This document shows, piece by piece, positions 33,787-46,162 of a DNA stretch of 64,000 nucleotides. This stretch comes from Lophium mytilinum (Eukaryota > Ascomycota > Dothideomycetes > Mytilinidiales > Mytilinidiaceae). Every line of letters starts with the position of its first letter. Within the stretch, counting starts at the first letter, position 1. Position numbers and translations under genes: made by a program. The stretch covers positions 2,212,616 to 2,276,615 of the forward strand of contig MU004186.1 of the NCBI GenBank assembly GCA_010093605.1, given 5' to 3'. Under the pieces are notes generated by a model that was given only the letters and a program-made list of their open reading frames with translations, was not told the DNA's origin and did not search any database.

Positions 33787-36700
33787 ATGTCGCCCCAATG
33801 CAGAGCTCTCGAGCTCTCGGACCCGACGGCAAAGACGCCATGCGATAAGCCGGCAACGTCGACCGACGGGCGCCTTTGCAGCTTCCACGCTAGACAATGT
33901 CACGGTATGGGACCAGAGTCTCCCTAAGTATCTTCATCAGCTCGTTCTATGCTAATATCCCTGCTTCAAGCGTTGTACAAAGGATACAAGAGGAGAAATG
34001 CCCAGCTTGACAGCTTAACCAACTTGATGCCATCATATCTAGCTAGTACTAAGACCGCCCTTGTCAACCAGAACTTCGAGGATGTCAGCGAGGAAAAGAC
34101 ACTAAGAGAGCTGCACGCCTACCTATTCAAGAGACAGAACATCCTCTCGTCCGTCATTCGTGGAAGAAAGCTGCATCACAGCCATTTTTTCGCTGTTGAT
34201 ATGGATTACGGCCACGAGAAGTATCTAGCCCAGCTGCAAAAGGAGAAGCATACGATTGCACGCGCTCTGGAGAGGCTTGGACGGAGAACTGCCGATATCC
34301 TTTACGCCCAGCGTTCTTGGTTTCCATGGGTTCGCCAATGTCAGGATGACGACGAGGCGCAGCGCGAAAATGAGAGCAAGAAAGTCAAATTAGAGGCTCA
34401 GTTGTTCAGGCGGCATCAAAAGGAGGTATTGCGACACCAGAAAGAGGTCATGGCGAAGGAGAACCAGAAGCGCGCAGAGGCATTCCTCAATGAAGTATAC
34501 ACGCAGAGACTTTCTGAAATGACCGAAGCGGAACAGGAGGAATGGGATCCAGTGCAGGATGTCGCCGAAGACGAGCGGGACAGCTACATCGATCTCATCA
34601 AGTATTTCTTGATGCTGAAGGATTCAGATTCAGAAACCTCTGATGCAACCAAATTCGAACGAGCAGGCAACGGCAACGGCGCCGGAAGTGCACCTCCGGA
34701 TACGGATATTCCGAAAACGACGAACGGTGCGAAAAAGAAAGGGAAAAAGAGCAAAGCGGATCCCTCAAAGACCGACCCTGTGAAGACTAATCCTGCGATG
34801 GCGGAACCCGGAAATGGAAAAACCAACGGCACCAGCCCAGAGAAGGGCAGTGCTAGTAACATTGAAATGGAAACCCAGGCCCAGATTAGAAGTCGCCTGA
34901 AAGAAGGCGTCAACTTCATTCGCGGAGGAGGCATGCATATTGCTGGCACTGTTGAGGCTCCGCTCAAACTAATGAGGAAATCGGCTCCAATGCCCGACAA
35001 CGAAATCGATGACCTTCTCCAGGACATTGCCCAGATTAAGACGCTGCTATTCTGTCGATTGCTGTTGTCCCACGCCAAACTTTTGCCAGTGGCGTTACGC
35101 GTTGAAAGCATTGAAGAATTCTTGAACGATGCAGAAGTTACGCTGGAGGATTTGCGAGATCTGTGCCTAAAAGTGGAGCAGCCCGGGCTACAAGAAGTCC
35201 GGGATGCGTGCGCTGATTTTGCGAGGGGAGACGAGGAAGAGGAAGATCAATTAGACGACAGTGGAGCAGAGGAAGAGGGAGACGAAACTGCAACTAATCA
35301 TGGATATCGTCCCCGCAAAATGTCGAGAATCAATGGCCTGGATGTTGGCCATGTATACCAAACCAAACGTGAAAAGGCGATGATCAAAAAGCGACAGGAA
35401 GCCCAAGAGATCTTAGAGATGGACGATCCCGCGACATCAATTGACTTCGGTGTCATCACCGATGAAGGCCAATTCAGTAAGAAGAAAATGCGCATCAGGA
35501 TCTGTGGCCATTATATCCATAATTACCCGAGCGAGAAGGCCATGAATAGGGGAGGCTGGTTTCACTTCTGCGTCATCGCGAAAGACTCCAATCTGTAGGT
35601 GATTCTCATCAACCTGTCCACTCATGGACCACTGTACGGAGCGCTTCAATGAAGCTCCAAGCGTCAATACCAGACGTCATGCTTGACACGGCCGGATTTG
35701 TGATAATTGTCGAATGCTGGCAGTCACGGTGATATCCTGACCTGGTGCATCGGAGGTTGAGCCGGCAATCAAGAGTGATGGCCGGACACGGAGGTTAAGT
35801 AGTTGTGGGAAATTCGTGTGCATAACTTACTAATTTGATACTACATGATCATATTTGTCTTTAGCTAACGTACTTTACCAGGTTTGACGCCATTACTCTG
35901 TGCCGACATTGGGATGAGTTCTTCGAGCTGAATGTCTTGGCTACATACCATTACTTCCCCGGCACCCATTGGATGACATGGGTTGGCGATCGCTTGCGAA
36001 ATCAATTAATGTCTCTGGTAGGTATTGTTCGAATGCCTTTAGAAATTGCAATATTAACGCTGCCACAGGGTTTTATCCCGTACGTCCAGAACGACGTCGC
36101 GGACGAATTCACAGGGTATTATCAATCGCCACGACGTCAAGGCAGACGATCGCATCATATCACAGAAATGAGGTATGGGTTTCCTATTATATGACTTTCG
36201 CGGCACTGCTGATACCAGGAACAGAAACTTCATCTGCGGCCATGTCAAGCGTAACGATGCAGCAAGTCGCCGGCTCATTCAATACCTATCAATGGAGACA
36301 TCAAAAGTCATTGTTCTTGTCCGTGACGCAAAGACCGGCCAAGTACTAGTCACGCCTCCAGATGATCAACTTTGGCTAGTTCGCCAGAAGACAGGGCTTG
36401 GGAGAGCTGCAAAGAACGACTACGACGTGCTCAAATCTGTTGGCACCGAATTCTTCGAAGCCATGGATAGCTGTCGACGATGGCATTTTGGATTTACGGA
36501 CTACTATGATATCTACCTCTGGGATGCTACAGCTGGCGAGACATTTCCTCGATTGTACAACAAACTTCGTCAAGTGAGCCGTATTTCTATGCAAGCCCTG
36601 CTCTCACTCAAACGCTCCGTTTCTAACTTGGGTAGATGCTGCTTAAAGCACAACGCTGCGTTCAACCTCTCGATTACTTCAATTTAGCCGGGCCAGTCAT

Positions 36701-38947
36701 CAAGACTCTTACGAGGGACCGAGACACGATGAGAGCACGTACGATCAAGCCCGGTGAAGTCGTAGAAAGCATATGGGACGAGATCCATCATCCCGAAACA
36801 CGCATGCGAGCCCTGGACATTAACAACCAAGAAGTGAAAATCGAGGACTCTCTGATGAGTTATCTCTATAATGAAGCAGACGTTCTTGAGGACCAGATTC
36901 TATTCCCTGAAGAAGTTTTACAGAACAGGAAGAACGAACTATTTAAGGATAACCCAAACGAAATACAGAAGTTCGAGCGAGGGCCGCCTGGCGACCTTCG
37001 AAGATTTGTAAACGACATGGATACCGACGAGGAATTGTCCGATGATGAAGATCATCTCAAGATCACTGAGGGGGAACCTGTGCTACATGCCTCTCAGGGA
37101 GGAGAGCCAATCAACGACGACGACGCATGGACTGACACCAGCGACGAGTCAAGCATGGGCGAGGAGGAAGAAAAGGCTTTGATTGCTTTCGAATTCCAAT
37201 TCAAGGAGTCTCTCGCCAATAAGGAGTCTCTCGCCAAGGATGAGAAGGAAGATCGTGTGCGAAATCTCGCGAAACCGCTATTGGACGCCACTATCCGCTG
37301 GCCATCCTCTGATACTAGCATGATCGACGCCGATATGATGGCCATAATGCGATTGAGTCTTACTAAGACTGATAGAGACTATGCCGACACAAGCGACGAG
37401 AGTATGAGGAAAGAGTACCTTCGATTCATCGATCGCACAAAGTCTAAAAGTAAGTTTAATCCAGGTACACTGCCTGGTCATATGCATGCGTACCCCTTTT
37501 TCGTCGTTGCCTGAAGTCCCTGGATACATCGCCCAAGACTTGGTCGAAGCTTATCTCAAACAATGATCTCCTATTGGAAAAGCATTGTGCCGCACACACC
37601 CATTGATTTTCGAAAGTCTCTCGAGGCAATTCAAGCACTGGCAAACAAGTTTACACACAGTCACGATTAACGACTGTTCTCTCCTCCGTAACCCATGGCT
37701 AATGGATTCGCAGTTTTCAAAGATTGTTGGCACAAGGCTGATCTGAGTCCTGGTGCAGCTGAGACTTACGCAGAACTCCTAAAGGTTGTCAGAAAAGCGG
37801 ACGATTACATAATGTCTAAGATCAACATGGGGCCTTATGAGATGCTGGCATTCATGGGAATGGCGTCCAAAATAACACAACATCGCCGCATCGTTCCCGA
37901 CGCCTTCCTTGCGTACGCAGCAATCCACATGTTTTTTGAGACGACAGGTTTCCTTTCTTTCGCCTTGAAGGACTCTCAACTAGACCTCAGCGAATCGTTA
38001 CTGCTGAACCAAGCCGAACGAGCAAAGCATCCGCCGAGCAGAAGAACATACAAGAGCAACAAGACGATTGACAAGGGCTTTTTCAAAGTTTGGGACGATC
38101 TTTTGAGGGCCAATCGAAGAAAGCCCGGTCAGGATGTCGACGACATTTATCCTCTGGAATGGGATATTGCCGTCAGGCCTATTGTGGCGCATCGTGAGTT
38201 GCATTCATCGCGTTTTCTCTCGTGCGTTCCTAACGGCTGACGTTGGTGAAACCGTAGTCTACAAAGCCGGTGTAATTGGCAATTCGTACGCTGAATTCGT
38301 CTACGGCAAGGCCGTACCCATCGCTGAGCCCTCTCGTCCAATGGATCTCTACATTGACTGGCGTCTCGAAATAGATAGGCTAGTATCCACTTTTATATCG
38401 TCGTCGGTTTCTGTATATTAGGAGATTTGCTATGCTAACGTCTTCAAGCTCTAGACCCATCATACCTAGCCACATCGAAGATCCCACCAAGCTTACAGCA
38501 GATACCCTCCTTGACAGTGCTCGCAAGTTCGCGACGTCTAACCCTGGTGCCCGATTCTCCATCCTGCGTTTGTGGTCAGCACCGCACTTCTACCCTCTCA
38601 TGGTCGGCCCTGAACGTCGTGCGTCGACGAGTTTCTTGGACTCTGTGGGGCGAGCTTGGGAGTGGAAGTTTGTACCAAAGGATATGCCATGTTCAGAGTG
38701 GAGCATCCAGTACGCTGCACGGATGCGAATTGACCCATACAAGCGCCAACTCGGGGACCAGGTTGTTCTAAAGAGGGACTTGTACCTCGTTATGGGGAAG
38801 GATGCGGATGATTGTAAGTTGCGAAGTGCTGGAGTGACGTGGGCAGTGCAGACGGAGCCCTGGCGACTGGAAGTGGATTTCTGGAGGAGCTTTGTTGGGG
38901 TCGATCTGGAGTTCTTGGAGGGCCTTGACAAGGAGTGGTTGGATTAG
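33787..38947 (+). CDS. Very large conserved fungal protein of unknown function (about 1,478 aa), with apparent frameshifts
   Basis: Nine exons: 33787-33904, 33971-35594, 35882-36017, 36069-36172, 36225-36573, 36636-37449, 37517-38193, 38258-38378 and 38455-38947. It starts MSPQCRALELSDP and soon has CSFHARQCHALYKGYKRRN, the Cys/His start of a widespread fungal family without known function. A coiled-coil region and acidic/Lys-rich linkers follow. The conserved block is RHWDEFFELNVLATYHYFPG, later KDCWHKADLSPGAAETY, NMGPYEMLAFMGMA and AVHMFFETT-like AAIHMFFETTGFL. Exon 7 changes frame near 37560, 37650 and 37700; single-base losses and a gain would restore continuity. The intron at 38379-38454 begins GC. 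The gene is probably real; whether the breaks are genuine is open. Confidence 0.72.
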
Positions 38948-39193
38948 GAGGCTCGGTCACGTGACGTTGACTTCTGTCTGCCATTAGCTGGAGACGGCAT
39001 CAAACTGTGAGGTCTCGAATTTAGCGTGTATAGTAGCGGCCTTGGTGACAATAATAAGGGTTCAGATACCATAAAACCCTTTCAATGACGACATCGGAGA
39101 TGTGACGATTGTTGAGCACGAGATTGAGCATGGGAATACATGTCTTAACAAGCACAGATAATGCATATACACCGGCTGAACGCGTCCTTCGAT

Positions 39194-39889
39194 TCATGAA
39201 TTTGACGAAAATTGAGAGCAGATAGTTGAAGCCTCGACTTGTCTCGTTCGGTATCTACCTAGACCTGTCTGTGACTGCGTCCCAATCCAATCTACCAACC
39301 CCGTGTATAGCCCAGGGACTATGAGATCGCAGGTCCCCGCGCACGCTGCACCGCTAGCGGCTGGGAACCAGCAGACGCCTTTCAGTACGGGCAGGATGGC
39401 ATCAAGGCTTAGAACACACGCCTCGCACACCGTCAGCTCCTCGACCAACCGTGTGGTCTGCGGATCAAAGAGGGAGTACCAAACCCGCGTCTCCGTCGGC
39501 GTCTCCCCCGCCACCGTGACCTCATCGTTCGGACACGGCCCGCTCCGGGGGCTCTGCAGCTCAGCTACAACGCCTAAAAGAGACGCGTCTGGAGCAGATT
39601 GTGAGACAAGCCAGGCGTATGCGATCTTGATCCAGTTGTTGTTGAAGTCGCAGGCGGTGGGTCGGTTGGCGGGTATGGGCGGAGAGACAGCGAAGAAGCG
39701 GGCGTAGGGGTGCGGGAGGATGGAGGTGGTGTAGCAGGTTGGGCAGACGACGAATTCGGGGTAGGATTTTAACGAAAACCAATCAACATAGTCGTGGGAG
39801 AAATTTGGTCGTGGACATTCAGCCTATTGCACCGCACCTGGAGAGATGGAGCCAGGAGGAGGGGCGGCTGGGGGTTTGACAAGAGGCAT
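39194..39889 (-). CDS. Cysteine-rich fungal protein of unknown function, with an in-frame stop near the start
   Basis: From ATG at 39889 (MPLVKPPAAPPPGSISPGAV) the minus strand is open to TGA at 39194, except for TAG at 39826-39824, just after codon 21. Beyond it the frame reads AECPRPNFSHDYVDWFSLK, YPEFVVCPTCYTTSIL, TACDFNNNWIKIAYAWLVSQ and VEELTVCEACVLSLDAILPVL. The order CPTC, CDF..W..IA, CP, C.AC matches a fungal family of metal-binding-like Cys-pair proteins whose function is not known to me. Either the true N-terminus comes from an exon I could not find (CAATAG could be a 3' splice site) or the stop is a lesion. Confidence 0.55.
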
Positions 39890-40279
39890 AATTGAAAGGT
39901 TCTCTTTCTATTTGGCTAAGCGAGGAGAGAAGAGATAGAGAGAAGACCTGAGAGAGAGAACGAACCTTTGGGAGAATCGCGGCGTGATGAAGGCTGCGAG
40001 GCTGAAGGACCTCAGCTGAGGCGTTTATTGGGTCTAGACCTATGTTGGGCAAGTATGGGGCTGGTATGTCAGCTTCGCAACTTCAGGCAACACGGATGAT
40101 AACGCTCTAAACAGATCTATTCATTCCAGATTCTTGAAATTGTATTGTGGAGCTGTTTTTTGTGGCAACTTGGGTTATCGGAGGAAGTAGATATTCTATT
40201 CTTACGCTTTGGCAAAATTAACGCCAACAAACGGATATCTGAGCTTCTTCACCGTCAATTCCCCTTATGCCTTGGTTTC

Positions 40280-41941
40280 TCAACCTATATGAACCCTGAT
40301 TCTCTGGGTGACCTTCTTCCGACACATTGGGCATTTTGCTCCCGTCTCTGGGATGTTCCGGTGCTTAATGGGCATTTGAATGTCTGCACACCACTCGCAC
40401 ATAACAAGATGCCCACAAGGCACACATGCGATATCTGCGACTTGTTGATAGCAGATTTGGCACTCCAGCTTGACCATCTTCTCGGCGTCAGTCTTCGGTT
40501 CCGGTCTGCTGTCGTTATCCAAGTGCTTAGTAGGTAGGTGCAGTGAAGCTAGAAGATCTCGAGCCTCTTCTCCCCGGCTGTCCGGGCTGACCATTGCACG
40601 GAGGCGATGCTCAAAATCATCCAATAAAGACTCCGTTGCGCTTGTCGTACGCGGTATACCCTCCCTTCGGGCTTGTTGCCCCACTTGAAACGGCTCTTCC
40701 ATGCGCACCTGCAGCTGCTCGAGGTGTCGGCGTTGTACGTCGCTCAGTTGCTCCAGTTGTCGTTCTTCGGTGCGCAAGTGCTGCAGCTGCTCGCGGTGTC
40801 GTCGTTGTGCGTTGCGCAGTTGCTCCAGTGTCTCCAGTTGTCGTTCTTCGGCGCGAAGCTGCCGCAAATGCGGGTGCTCTTGCGGCATCGAGGTTGCCTC
40901 ATTGCCAGAGGGACGTGAGCCTACAGTGATTTGTTCAGGCGCGCGGGATGCTACAGGCTCCACGTCCGGAGGCGATGTATGCCGCCGCGCAAGATCAACT
41001 GGCGTCAGGCTCAAAGCACTGGAATGCGGTGAAGCTGGCGAATTTGACAAACCAGCAAAAAAGTCTCGTTCTCCTTCAATTCGACGCTGTTCAGCTTCGG
41101 CACGATTCATCTCAATTCGGCGTCGATTCCACTCTGCGTGGCGAATAAAGAGGCCTGTGATTGGACTCATATAGTCGTCGCTTTCAATGTCTTCGCGAGT
41201 ACCCCAGACTCTCCTCGTGCGCTCGGCTGTCCACTCGGCCCTGCGTTCGCGCAACTGCTGAATTTCGAGTGATCGTTGTGGTTGAGCAGACGGTATATCA
41301 ACGTCGTCTTCGTCCTCGAGAAGGTCGTCGAGTTCTTCTTCAATCGTGCGGTGAGGTTCTGCGGTGCTGGCAGCTTCAGCAGGCGTCGTTGCTCTCGTCG
41401 TCCTGTTGAGTGCTCTTGTTGCGTCGTTTTGTTGTCCTGTTCGGAGTTCGTTCACTGTGAGTGGCAAGTATCCTGGAGAGACGTCCCGGAATGGCTCGCC
41501 AACAACTGCTATGCGAGATTCGGTCCCGTCTGCGGCCTTGACGATCCGATAGCCCTGGTGAAACTCGTTCCAGCGCTCAAGGAATTCGGTTTGATCTGGG
41601 AGTTCTGGAATTCGTGTCCGAGAAAGTGGGAGAGGAGGATCTGCTGAAGCGATGCGGTTGTTCCAGAATTCTACTCAAACACGTCAGCGACATGCATTCC
41701 ATGGTTCAGGAAAAGACTGTGAGTGGGATTATCCACCTTTACAGAACCAACAATAGCTCTGCCATCGTGTGCCCCGCTGGACGAACCCAACACCGTCTAT
41801 GTATACCGAGTACGAGCTCGAGTGGGCGCGTTCGTCGGCACAGGCGCAGCAATTAGGTGTGGATGTCAGTCGGCAGGAAGTGGCCAGTTTATGGGGACAG
41901 TGTTCCTCCAGTCGAGGAACATCGCCCGTGAGGGTTCCCAT
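40280..41941 (-). CDS. RING-finger protein with internal coiled-coil repeats, 531 aa
   Basis: Two exons, 41941-41737 and 41670-40280, with a 66-nt intron; total 1,596 nt. The start is MGTLTGDVPRLEEHCPHKLA. The N-terminal 70 residues hold a cysteine group (CRLTSTPNCCACADE, SYCWFCKEFWNNR). A charged linker follows. A coiled-coil section at about residues 340-410 has two similar units, EERQLETLEQLRNAQRRHRE and EERQLEQLSDVQRRHLEQL. The C-terminus is a C3HC4 RING: CQICYQQVADIACVPCGHLV, CEWC and CPMCRKKV. RING domains of this layout usually act as E3 ubiquitin ligases; the substrate is unknown. The gene is divergent from the Nudix gene. Confidence 0.85.
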
Positions 41942-42346
41942 GGTGTTGAATGATGATCTGTGAAAAGTTCAACGGGTTCGGATGACGGGCTGTAGATGCA
42001 GAGCTTGTAAGAAGCAAGAGGTCCTCTATTCACCACGGTTCGATCAGTCGCAAGTCATGTCTTGCAAGAAGCATGCGCATCGATAAAAGGGTAGTGTTTT
42101 CCAAAGAGAGCCCCAAGACTGCACTGATCGCTTTGCTTCCTCTTCATGAATTGACTGCTAGTGTTGTTGGGAGATGCGGCGAAGAGGGGTGTAGTTGACG
42201 ATGGCACGATAGTTCTAGCTCGGCGGAGATGAGGCCACTAACTCCACAGCCTCCAGACGTCATGCAGGTGCACTTTCACACCCACAGCTCCACTGCATCA
42301 GCCCCATGGCAGGCATCCATACCCTCTTCAGCACTACAACTTCTCG
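41942..42346. promoter_or_regulatory. Divergent intergenic promoter region
   Basis: 405 bp between the divergent RING-finger and Nudix genes. No specific site is clear to me. Confidence 0.45.
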
Positions 42347-43359
42347 ATGCTTCCTCGACTGCGGCTGACTCTCGCACATCTCTCAAGACGACCCTCAAAC
42401 TCCGCTATACTCGCAACAATCACCAGAACAGCTTCTGCCAAAATGTCAACCTTCACCCTGCCCAACACGACTCCGCCAATTCCAGTGTCGCTGCCTTCGA
42501 ACCTACCACAAGACGCTCTAATTTCATTCCCGGCTTTCAAAAATTGGCTAGCCACGCTGCAACATTCCCTGTCCCTCCAGAGCAACAAGTCACACACCTT
42601 CCACGCGAATCCCTACGCCCTCAAGAATATCGAGGTTCAGGCTGTCGATTGGTTTGGGAAGAAGCCGGGCTTTATCAAGCTGCAGGCAAAGGTAGAGAAT
42701 GACAATGGCGAGAGTCTGCCTGGGGCTGTGTTCTTGAGGGGAGGTAGTGTAGCTATGCTGGTACGTTGCGCCTTGTGGCGCTCTACATCGATATCTATCC
42801 TTCACTATGGTTATGCGTCTCGTGCTAACCTTGTAAACTCCGTCCGTAGCTCATTCTCCAACCCGACGATGTCCCCGCCGACACGGAGAAAGATAAACAC
42901 GTCCTCCTGACCGTTCAGCCCCGCATCGCAGCCGGATCTCTCGAACTCATCGAACTACCAGCAGGCATGCTAGATGACGGCACTTTCTCTGGAACTGCCG
43001 CCAAGGAAATACAAGAGGAGACAGGGTTGGAGGTCCCAGAGTCTGAACTCGTCAACATGACGGAGCTGGCATTGGCGTCAGGAGCAAGCTCCAACGATGT
43101 CGAGAAGCTGCAGACCGCCATGTACCCTTCCCCAGGCGCATGCGACGAATTCATTGCACTCTTCCTGCACCAAAAGCGCATTCCGCGTTCCCAACTTGAC
43201 GAGTTCCGTGGCAAGCTGACGGGCCTACGCGACGAAGGCGAGAAGATAACTCTGAAGCTGGTGAGGCTAGAAGACCTGTGGCGTGAGAGTGGGCGGGACG
43301 CGAAAGCCCTGGCGGCTTGGGCGATGTACCAGGGACTACGGGGGGAAGGCAAGATTTAG
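42347..43359 (+). CDS. Nudix hydrolase (ADP-sugar pyrophosphatase type)
   Basis: Two exons, 42347-42760 and 42850-43359, with an 89-nt intron (GTACGT..GCTAACC..GTCCGTAG). The Nudix motif is LPAGMLDDGTFSGTAAKEIQ followed by EETGLEV. It has Lys in place of the usual Arg and lacks one acidic residue of the strict consensus, but keeps the EExG core that binds divalent metal. Upstream WFGKKPGFIKLQAKV and VFLRGGSVAMLLIL fit the ADP-sugar and nucleoside-diphosphate-sugar subgroup (Ysa1/NUDT14-like). The first 32 residues (MLPRLRLTLAHLSRRPSNSA) are Arg/Ser-rich and could target mitochondria. An internal ATG at 42443 (MSTFTLPN) would give a cytosolic form. The substrate is not certain. Confidence 0.85.
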
Positions 43360-44102
43360 TATGAGTGCCTAGACAGAAGTCTCTGAATATCTGCTCGCCA
43401 CTGTCCGAGGCGCTTTGGTGCATCATGCAAAATCCGGATGAGATGGTAAAAACTAGAGAGTGCGAATCTGAGCCGTTCCAAACGCTTTTCATCAACTTAC
43501 GTCGCTGTCGATCGGGCTGCTTCAACAAGCTATCAGAATCTCACAAACGGACTGAAACCAGGCGCAGAGGTGAGTGCAAGCTTATGCCCTGGTACTAAAT
43601 AGCACCTCGATCCAATCGCAGACAATGTGCGGCAAATCAGGCAAGTATCATCAAAGAACGGTGCAGTCAGAACATCGTATGCAAATGCTGTTCAAGCATG
43701 CCATCGCTGTTGGAGTAAATGGGACCGAGGTCTTTTCGAGCGCAGGATCGGTGCTGCTACCCCAGAAAGCTTCTTCCCCGGCATCCCCACGACCGGATTC
43801 CACATTCCTACAAAGCTCTCGCACCACCCCAACCTTCTCGAATTAAAGGAGATCCCGCTTGATTGATACCGGCTAGCGCTCTCATGCCGCTCGGGTAGTC
43901 CCCGCACCATTACCCCGGAGCCCCAGACGATCCCCAGCTTCTCGCACTGTTTTGTCCCGAGAGCGAAGCACGGGGTGAGCAGGCTAGTGTTCGGGGTAGT
44001 ATAAGGACGTTACCTTGACTGAATATAAGAGCCCTTCAAGCTTATTCTTCCCTCAATATCTCCATCAAGTTTCATGAGGTTCGTTATTTCTACACAGCAA
44101 GC
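43360..44102. other. Intergenic region
   Basis: About 740 bp between the Nudix and transporter genes. A plus-strand open stretch at 43627-43866 is gene-like in composition but has no recognisable domain or supporting splice sites, so I do not call it. Confidence 0.4.
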
Positions 44103-45784
44103 ATGGCCATTTGGAAACGAAGGATTGTCGTCGACGACAATGCCATTACTGAAGGATCTGGCCTGACCCTCAGACAATCACTAGTCCCTTGTGGTCTTGG
44201 TATGCGTCTATAATCAACAGCTTCATTCCTTTTACTAACCACGAACACTCGCAGTAACGATTCTCTTCTTCCTCTGGGGTTTCGCTTACGGTCTTCTTGA
44301 TGTTCTCAATTCGCATTTCCAATCTACTCTCAACATCAGCGCAAGCAAAGCCTCTGGGCTCTCAGCCGCCTATTTCGGTGCCTACTTCCTCTGCCCATTG
44401 ACAATCTCCGGTTGGATCCTTCGTCGCTATGGTTTCCGCGTAACCTTCATGACCGGTAACTTACTCAATGCTCCCACTTATACAACCATCTAACACCCCC
44501 AGGCCTCGCCGTTCTAGCAGTCGGTTGCCTCCTCTTCTGGCCCTCAGGCGTCAAAGCCTCCTTTGGCGGCTTCTGTGGCAGCATGTTCGTCGTTGGTGCT
44601 GGCCTCTCCACCCTCGAAACTGGCGCCGACAACTTCCTCTCCATCTGTGGACCCCCTCGCTACTCCGAGATCCGCCTCAACATCGCACAGGGCGTGCAGG
44701 GCATCGGTTCCTTCGTTGCACCACTGCTGGCATCGCGCGTGTTCTTTGCGAACACCGTGAACACAGCACAGGGGCTAAAGAACGTACAGTGGGTGTATCT
44801 AGGCGTAGCTGGCTTTGTCGCGTTGTTGATCATACTGTTCTTTTTTGCGCCGATGCCTGAAGTCACGGATGCAGACATGAATATTCAGGAGGAGGATATT
44901 GCTGGTGAGGATGTTGGGCCGTTCAAGAAGCAGTATAACCTCTTCTTTGGGGTGTGGTCGCAGTTTTGCTATGTAAGTCTCCTCCCTTTCTATCCAACCC
45001 AAGAAACTCAGCCTAATTTCTCACAGGTCGGCGCTCAAGTAGCAGTCGCAAACTACTTTATCAACTTCTGCCAAGAAGCCGGATACACACCAGCGATGTC
45101 ATGTAAGCCAACCTTTTCGCTACTTACGACCTCTTCCACGCTCAAACCACCCCCTAATACTGATATCACCCAGCAAACCTCCTCGCCGTCGGCCAAGGCA
45201 TGTACGCCTTCATGCGCTTCGTGACTGCCGGTCTTATGACCATGCGCGCCTTCAAACCCCGCTTCATTATGGCTTTTTACCTTGGGCTATGCTTCATATT
45301 TGGCCTTGCAGCTACCCTGACACATGGAAAGGCGAGCGTTGCCATGCTGATTCTCGTTTTGTGCTTTGAGAGCGTAAGCGGCCCCTTATCCGCTATGCTC
45401 CATGAAACACTAACACCTCGCGAACAGGCCTGCTTCGCGACAATCTTCACCCTCGCCCTTCGCGGGCTGGGCCGACACACCAAGATCGGCGGGAGTATGC
45501 TCGTCGCTGCTATCTCTGGCGGTGCAGCTATTCCGCCAATGACGGGAGCTGTAGCCACTCGCACTGGTAACTTTCACACTGCGATGGCGATTCCAACCGC
45601 GTTCTATGTCCTCGCCTGGGTGTTCCCAGTATACGCCAATTTCTGGAATTCGAAGAGCTTGGATGGGCATCGTGCTACGGATCTAAATATCATGGCGCCC
45701 GGTCTGGGAAAAGAAGGGGAGCTTGAGAAGGTTGGGGAGGAAAGGCAGGAAAGGGTGGAAGTGAGCGCTGGAGAGAAGTTGTGA
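44103..45784 (+). CDS. MFS sugar transporter, fucose/galactose permease (FHS) type, 466 aa
   Basis: Six exons: 44103-44199, 44255-44455, 44503-44972, 45027-45102, 45174-45373 and 45428-45784 (1,401 nt, one frame). The start is MAIWKRRIVVDDNAITEGSG. About twelve hydrophobic helices are visible. Family marks are VTILFFLWGFAYGLLDVLN-like helix 1, the helix-4 to 5 segment GAGLSTLETGADNFLSICGP, IAQGVQGIGSFVAPLLAS, and in the second half FINFCQEAGYTPA and RGLGRHTKIGGSMLVAAISG. These match the fucose:H+ symporter (FHS/FucP) family, which imports sugars by proton symport. The short cytosolic tail is Glu-rich. The substrate is inferred from the family only. Confidence 0.9.
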
Positions 45785-46162
45785 GACGAGAGGGGTAAAA
45801 GGAACGGCCAGGAGTTCAACTAATCAAGAGAGTTTGTGAAGGTTTATGGATGACTATTCGGTAATCTGTAGCTAGTTCAACATACTATTTATACCTGCTT
45901 CATGCATTACAACGTGAGGTTTCAAGAGTTTCGTACCCATTCTCTCGTATGAAGAGTAGAGAACCCTGACTCCGGCGGATGAACTAGTAACTCTGTGGAT
46001 TGTAGCCTCATGGTGTCGATGCCTAGCTTCTGGGCATTTCCTAAATTTTGTGGTGTATAGTTAGAATGTCACGTGCCGAAGCTCTTTACGCGCATCGACG
46101 CCAAAACGCGTCCTCCAACTTCACACTCCACACCACAAATACCTTGCAATCCAGCCACGAAC

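Noticed and set aside
42025-42045. GGTTCGATC T-loop-like word
   Set aside because: The flanking five bases do not pair and no cloverleaf can be drawn.
43627-43866. 79-residue plus-strand open frame (ends KEIPLD)
   Set aside because: Composition is gene-like, but there is no domain, good start context or splice partner.
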